Assembly (NCBI RefSeq): GCF_001663775.1
Contig: NZ_KV467168.1
Span: 3,235,233-3,299,232 of the forward strand
Reading direction: 5' to 3'
Length of the DNA: 64,000 bases
From: Arthrobacter sp. B6
Lineage (GTDB): Bacteria; Actinomycetota; Actinomycetes; Actinomycetales; Micrococcaceae
In this document: positions 62,297-64,000 of the stretch, one piece after another
Layout: every line of letters begins with the position of its first letter
How positions within the stretch are numbered: the first letter of the stretch is position 1
Notes under the pieces: generated by a model
Told to the model about the DNA's origin: nothing
The model's database searches: none
Seen by the model: the letters and a program-made list of their open reading frames with translations, nothing else
Translations under genes and position numbers: made by a program

Positions 62297-62333
62297 CGGA
62301 CGTTCTGGGGAAGCCTCCTCCGCAGAACGTCCG
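62297..62333. terminator. Hairpin between convergent genes, first
   Basis: CGGACGTTCTG (62297-62307) and CAGAACGTCCG (62323-62333), 11 bp perfect stem, 15-base loop, 23 bp after the binding-protein stop. Confidence 0.7.
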
Positions 62334-62344
62334 ACGGCGGGTGG

Positions 62345-62391
62345 CAGCTCCGTCCCGGCAGGAACCATTGGTTCCCGCTGGGACGGAGCTG
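62345..62391. terminator. Hairpin between convergent genes, second
   Basis: CAGCTCCGTCCC (62345-62356) and GGGACGGAGCTG (62380-62391) with an inner GGAACC/GGTTCC stem, followed by TTTAATT. A strong terminator in the rightward sense. Confidence 0.85.
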
Positions 62392-62455
62392 TTTAATTGC
62401 CGTTTCTCAACACTGTTTGGTTTCAGTTCTCGGTTGGGACAACTGGGTGTTGTAC

Positions 62456-62983
62456 CTATGCTGTGCCGGGGCCGCGGCGGTAGGTCCCCTTCTTCATCAC
62501 GACGCGCGGCCAAGCATTCAGCCCGTGCTGATTTTCCTTTTGAACGGTCTGCCGCAGCCCGTCGGTCCAAGACTGTTCGGGCACCTGGACAAAGCCGAGG
62601 CGCTCATAGTAGGGGGCATTCCACGGAACGTCGCGGAACGTTGTCAACGTCATACACTCGAGGCCGCCCTCATCGGCCCACCGTTCCACTGTGCCGATGA
62701 GCGCGCTGCCGAGGCCCTTGCGGCTGTTCAGCGGGTGGACGGTCACCTGCTCTATATGGGCGCAGTGCTCAATAACGTCGACGAGGATGTACGCGATGGG
62801 GACATCGGCGGAGTCCGTTGCCACCCACGCCCTGCCTTCGCGCTGATAAGCAGCCAACTCATCCTCAGACGGTGGAGGGTCGTCTGCAATTGCGTCCATA
62901 CCAATTCCGCGAAAGAGTCCTCCGGCCGCGACTTCGATCCCGCGAATGTGCGCCAGGTCCTCTGGTCTCGCTGTCCTGATCAC
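62456..62983 (-). CDS. GNAT family N-acetyltransferase
   Basis: 175 aa. Starts MIRTARPEDLAHIRGIEVAA (RimI-like opening). Acetyl-CoA site: IEQVTVHPLNSRKGLGSALI (the R-K-G-L-G loop), then NAPYYERLGF. GTG start; GATACT lies six bases before it, a near-consensus leaderless -10. Substrate unknown. Alone between convergent and tandem neighbours. Confidence 0.88.
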   Translation of the reverse strand: MIRTARPEDLAHIRGIEVAAGGLFRGIGMDAIADDPPPSEDELAAYQREGRAWVATDSADVPIAYILVDVIEHCAHIEQVTVHPLNSRKGLGSALIGTVERWADEGGLECMTLTTFRDVPWNAPYYERLGFVQVPEQSWTDGLRQTVQKENQHGLNAWPRVVMKKGTYRRGPGTA

Positions 62984-63176
62984 GTGTCCAGTATCGCCTA
63001 CCTGTTCCGCTGGTCACGGACCTGTCCGGTTCAGGTATACCGTTTGCTGGATTCCACACGCCCGAGGGCCGGGGCACACTTTCCTGCCTCCGCGCGTCGG
63101 TCACCCCTGCCTCGGCACGCCGGTTGTTTCTGGGCGTTCACTCCTGTCGGGGGGTGCCGCCTTTTTCTTTGGTGGG

Positions 63177-64000
63177 TTATTCGCGGGGTGGTGGTGGGGG
63201 TTTGAAGTAGTGGTTTTGTTGGGGTTTTTGGGTGGGGTCGATGTGGCGTGGGGGTGTGTACCAGGGGACGCCGTTTTGGGTGGTGATGGTCCATTGTTCT
63301 TTGTGGATGAGGTGGTGGTGATGGGTGCATAGGAGTGCGCCGTTTTCAGTGGTGGTTGGTCCGTCGTGGGACCAGTAGGTGATGTGGTGGGCTTCGCACC
63401 AGGGGGCGGGGATGGTGCAGTTGGGGAAGGTGCAGCCTTGGTCGCGGGCGGTGAGGGCGGTGCGTTGGGCGGGGGTGAAGAGCCGGGTTTTGCGGCCGAG
63501 GTCCAGGATTTCGCCGTGGGTGCCGAGGAGGGCGGGGATGATGTCGGCGTCGCAGGCGATTTTGCGCAGGGTGGTGGCGGCGACGGGGCCGGTGAAGACG
63601 AAGTTCCCCGTCCCGGTCCCGGTGGCCGTGGTGCCTGTGCCGGTGGGCGGGGCGCCGGTACCGGTTTCTGGTCCATAGCCCGCACCCGCGCCTGGGCATG
63701 TGTCGTTGGCTGTGCTGCAAACCGTGCCCGCACCCGGGCTTGGGTCTGGGGTTGGGTTTGAACCAGTGTTGCTGGCTGTGACCGTGGCGGTGTGGGTGTG
63801 GGGGAAGAGGTCTTGGTAGTTGATGGTGGCGATGATTTGGGGGCGGTTGCCGCCGGTGGTGGGCAGGGTGTTGGTGGTGAGGGCGGCTTTGACGGCGCCG
63901 ATGATGCCGTCGAGTTGTTTTTGGGACCGGGTGCGCCGGTCCAGGTCCATGTCACCGTCGCGCCATACGTCCGGGTCTGTGCCGGTGGCGTTGGTGTTGG
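63177..64000 (-). CDS. DUF222 and HNH endonuclease domain protein (5' end outside window)
   Basis: The last 270 or so residues of a DUF222-HNH protein, a family with many copies in Arthrobacter genomes. The HNH site is seen in CTFPNCTIPAPWCEAHHITY, then WSHDGPTTTENGALLCTHHH and HLIHKEQW, with the paired cysteines and histidines. Upstream of it a low-complexity stretch rich in Thr-Gly (APPTGTGTTATGTGTGNF) separates the two domains. The frame is open past 64000. Function of the family is unproven; suggestions include mobile or repetitive selfish genes. Confidence 0.85.
   Translation of the reverse strand, partial: NTNATGTDPDVWRDGDMDLDRRTRSQKQLDGIIGAVKAALTTNTLPTTGGNRPQIIATINYQDLFPHTHTATVTASNTGSNPTPDPSPGAGTVCSTANDTCPGAGAGYGPETGTGAPPTGTGTTATGTGTGNFVFTGPVAATTLRKIACDADIIPALLGTHGEILDLGRKTRLFTPAQRTALTARDQGCTFPNCTIPAPWCEAHHITYWSHDGPTTTENGALLCTHHHHLIHKEQWTITTQNGVPWYTPPRHIDPTQKPQQNHYFKPPPPPRE

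Noticed and set aside
63581..63790. GGT/CCG-rich repetitive stretch considered as a satellite or CRISPR-like array
   Set aside because: It has no regular repeat-spacer layout and translates in frame as the Thr-Gly linker of the DUF222-HNH protein.
1..64000. tRNA, rRNA, CRISPR array, riboswitch or prophage genes
   Set aside because: Looked for in the gaps by eye; no cloverleaf, repeat-spacer array, aptamer pattern or phage structural gene was found. Short RNAs could have been missed.

Overview
The window is about 64 kb of high-GC chromosome with dense, short-gapped genes and frequent GTG starts. Its gene families point to a high-GC Gram-positive of the Micrococcaceae, most like Arthrobacter or Pseudarthrobacter: the Ssd/TadABC pilus cluster next to a DUF1998 helicase, a stand-alone 3'-5' exonuclease/DNA polymerase, a TopA with a lysine-rich tail, a DUF222-HNH protein and TANNNT-type leaderless promoters. 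No rRNA, tRNA, CRISPR array, phage or replication origin was seen. One IS3-family insertion sequence is present at about 50.9-52.4 kb.

Layout. 0-5.7 kb: a leftward sugar ABC importer operon (binding protein cut by the window edge) divergent from a Gfo/Idh oxidoreductase and a LacI regulator, with two GAGTAGAT-type operators between. 5.7-14.3 kb: DeoR regulator, acetyl-CoA synthetase, a membrane protein, nth, a NUDIX hydrolase, a DUF1508 protein and a family A polymerase. 14.4-22.4 kb: tad (Flp) pilus cluster and convergent helicase. 22.4-30.7 kb: GNAT, TrhO, three tandem small lipoproteins, a frameshifted PheS-like ligase, MerR/TipA regulator, methyltransferase, ArsR-like regulator. 30.8-41.1 kb: topA, SseB-like, Ppx, ProC, Ktr potassium uptake pair, AcuC, small membrane protein, ArsR. 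41.2-43.3 kb: lactate dehydrogenase and its divergent FadR-type regulator.

43.4-62.3 kb is a catabolic region. A LacI repressor faces a five-gene operon (Gfo/Idh, SDR uronate dehydrogenase candidate, enolase-superfamily dehydratase or cycloisomerase, KdgD, ketoglutarate semialdehyde dehydrogenase) that together can turn a hexuronate or aldarate into 2-oxoglutarate. After the IS comes a second locus: a leftward operon (binding protein, alpha/beta hydrolase, Gfo/Idh-DUF6807 fusion, M24-like protein) divergent from two permeases, then a further binding protein. LacI-type GAAAACGCTTTC operators occur before the uronate operon, in the divergent promoter region of the second locus and before the third binding protein, so the whole region looks like one regulon. 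Its substrate is unknown; the second locus is the best candidate for an undescribed pathway.

Cross-cutting patterns: (i) at least eleven genes have a TANNNT hexamer ending 6 or 7 nt before the start codon, the signature of leaderless transcripts; (ii) hairpin or palindromic repeats of several families sit between five convergent gene pairs; (iii) single-base frameshifts break the PheS-like ligase and (twice) the IS transposase, which could be real decay or assembly error. The window ends inside a DUF222-HNH gene.
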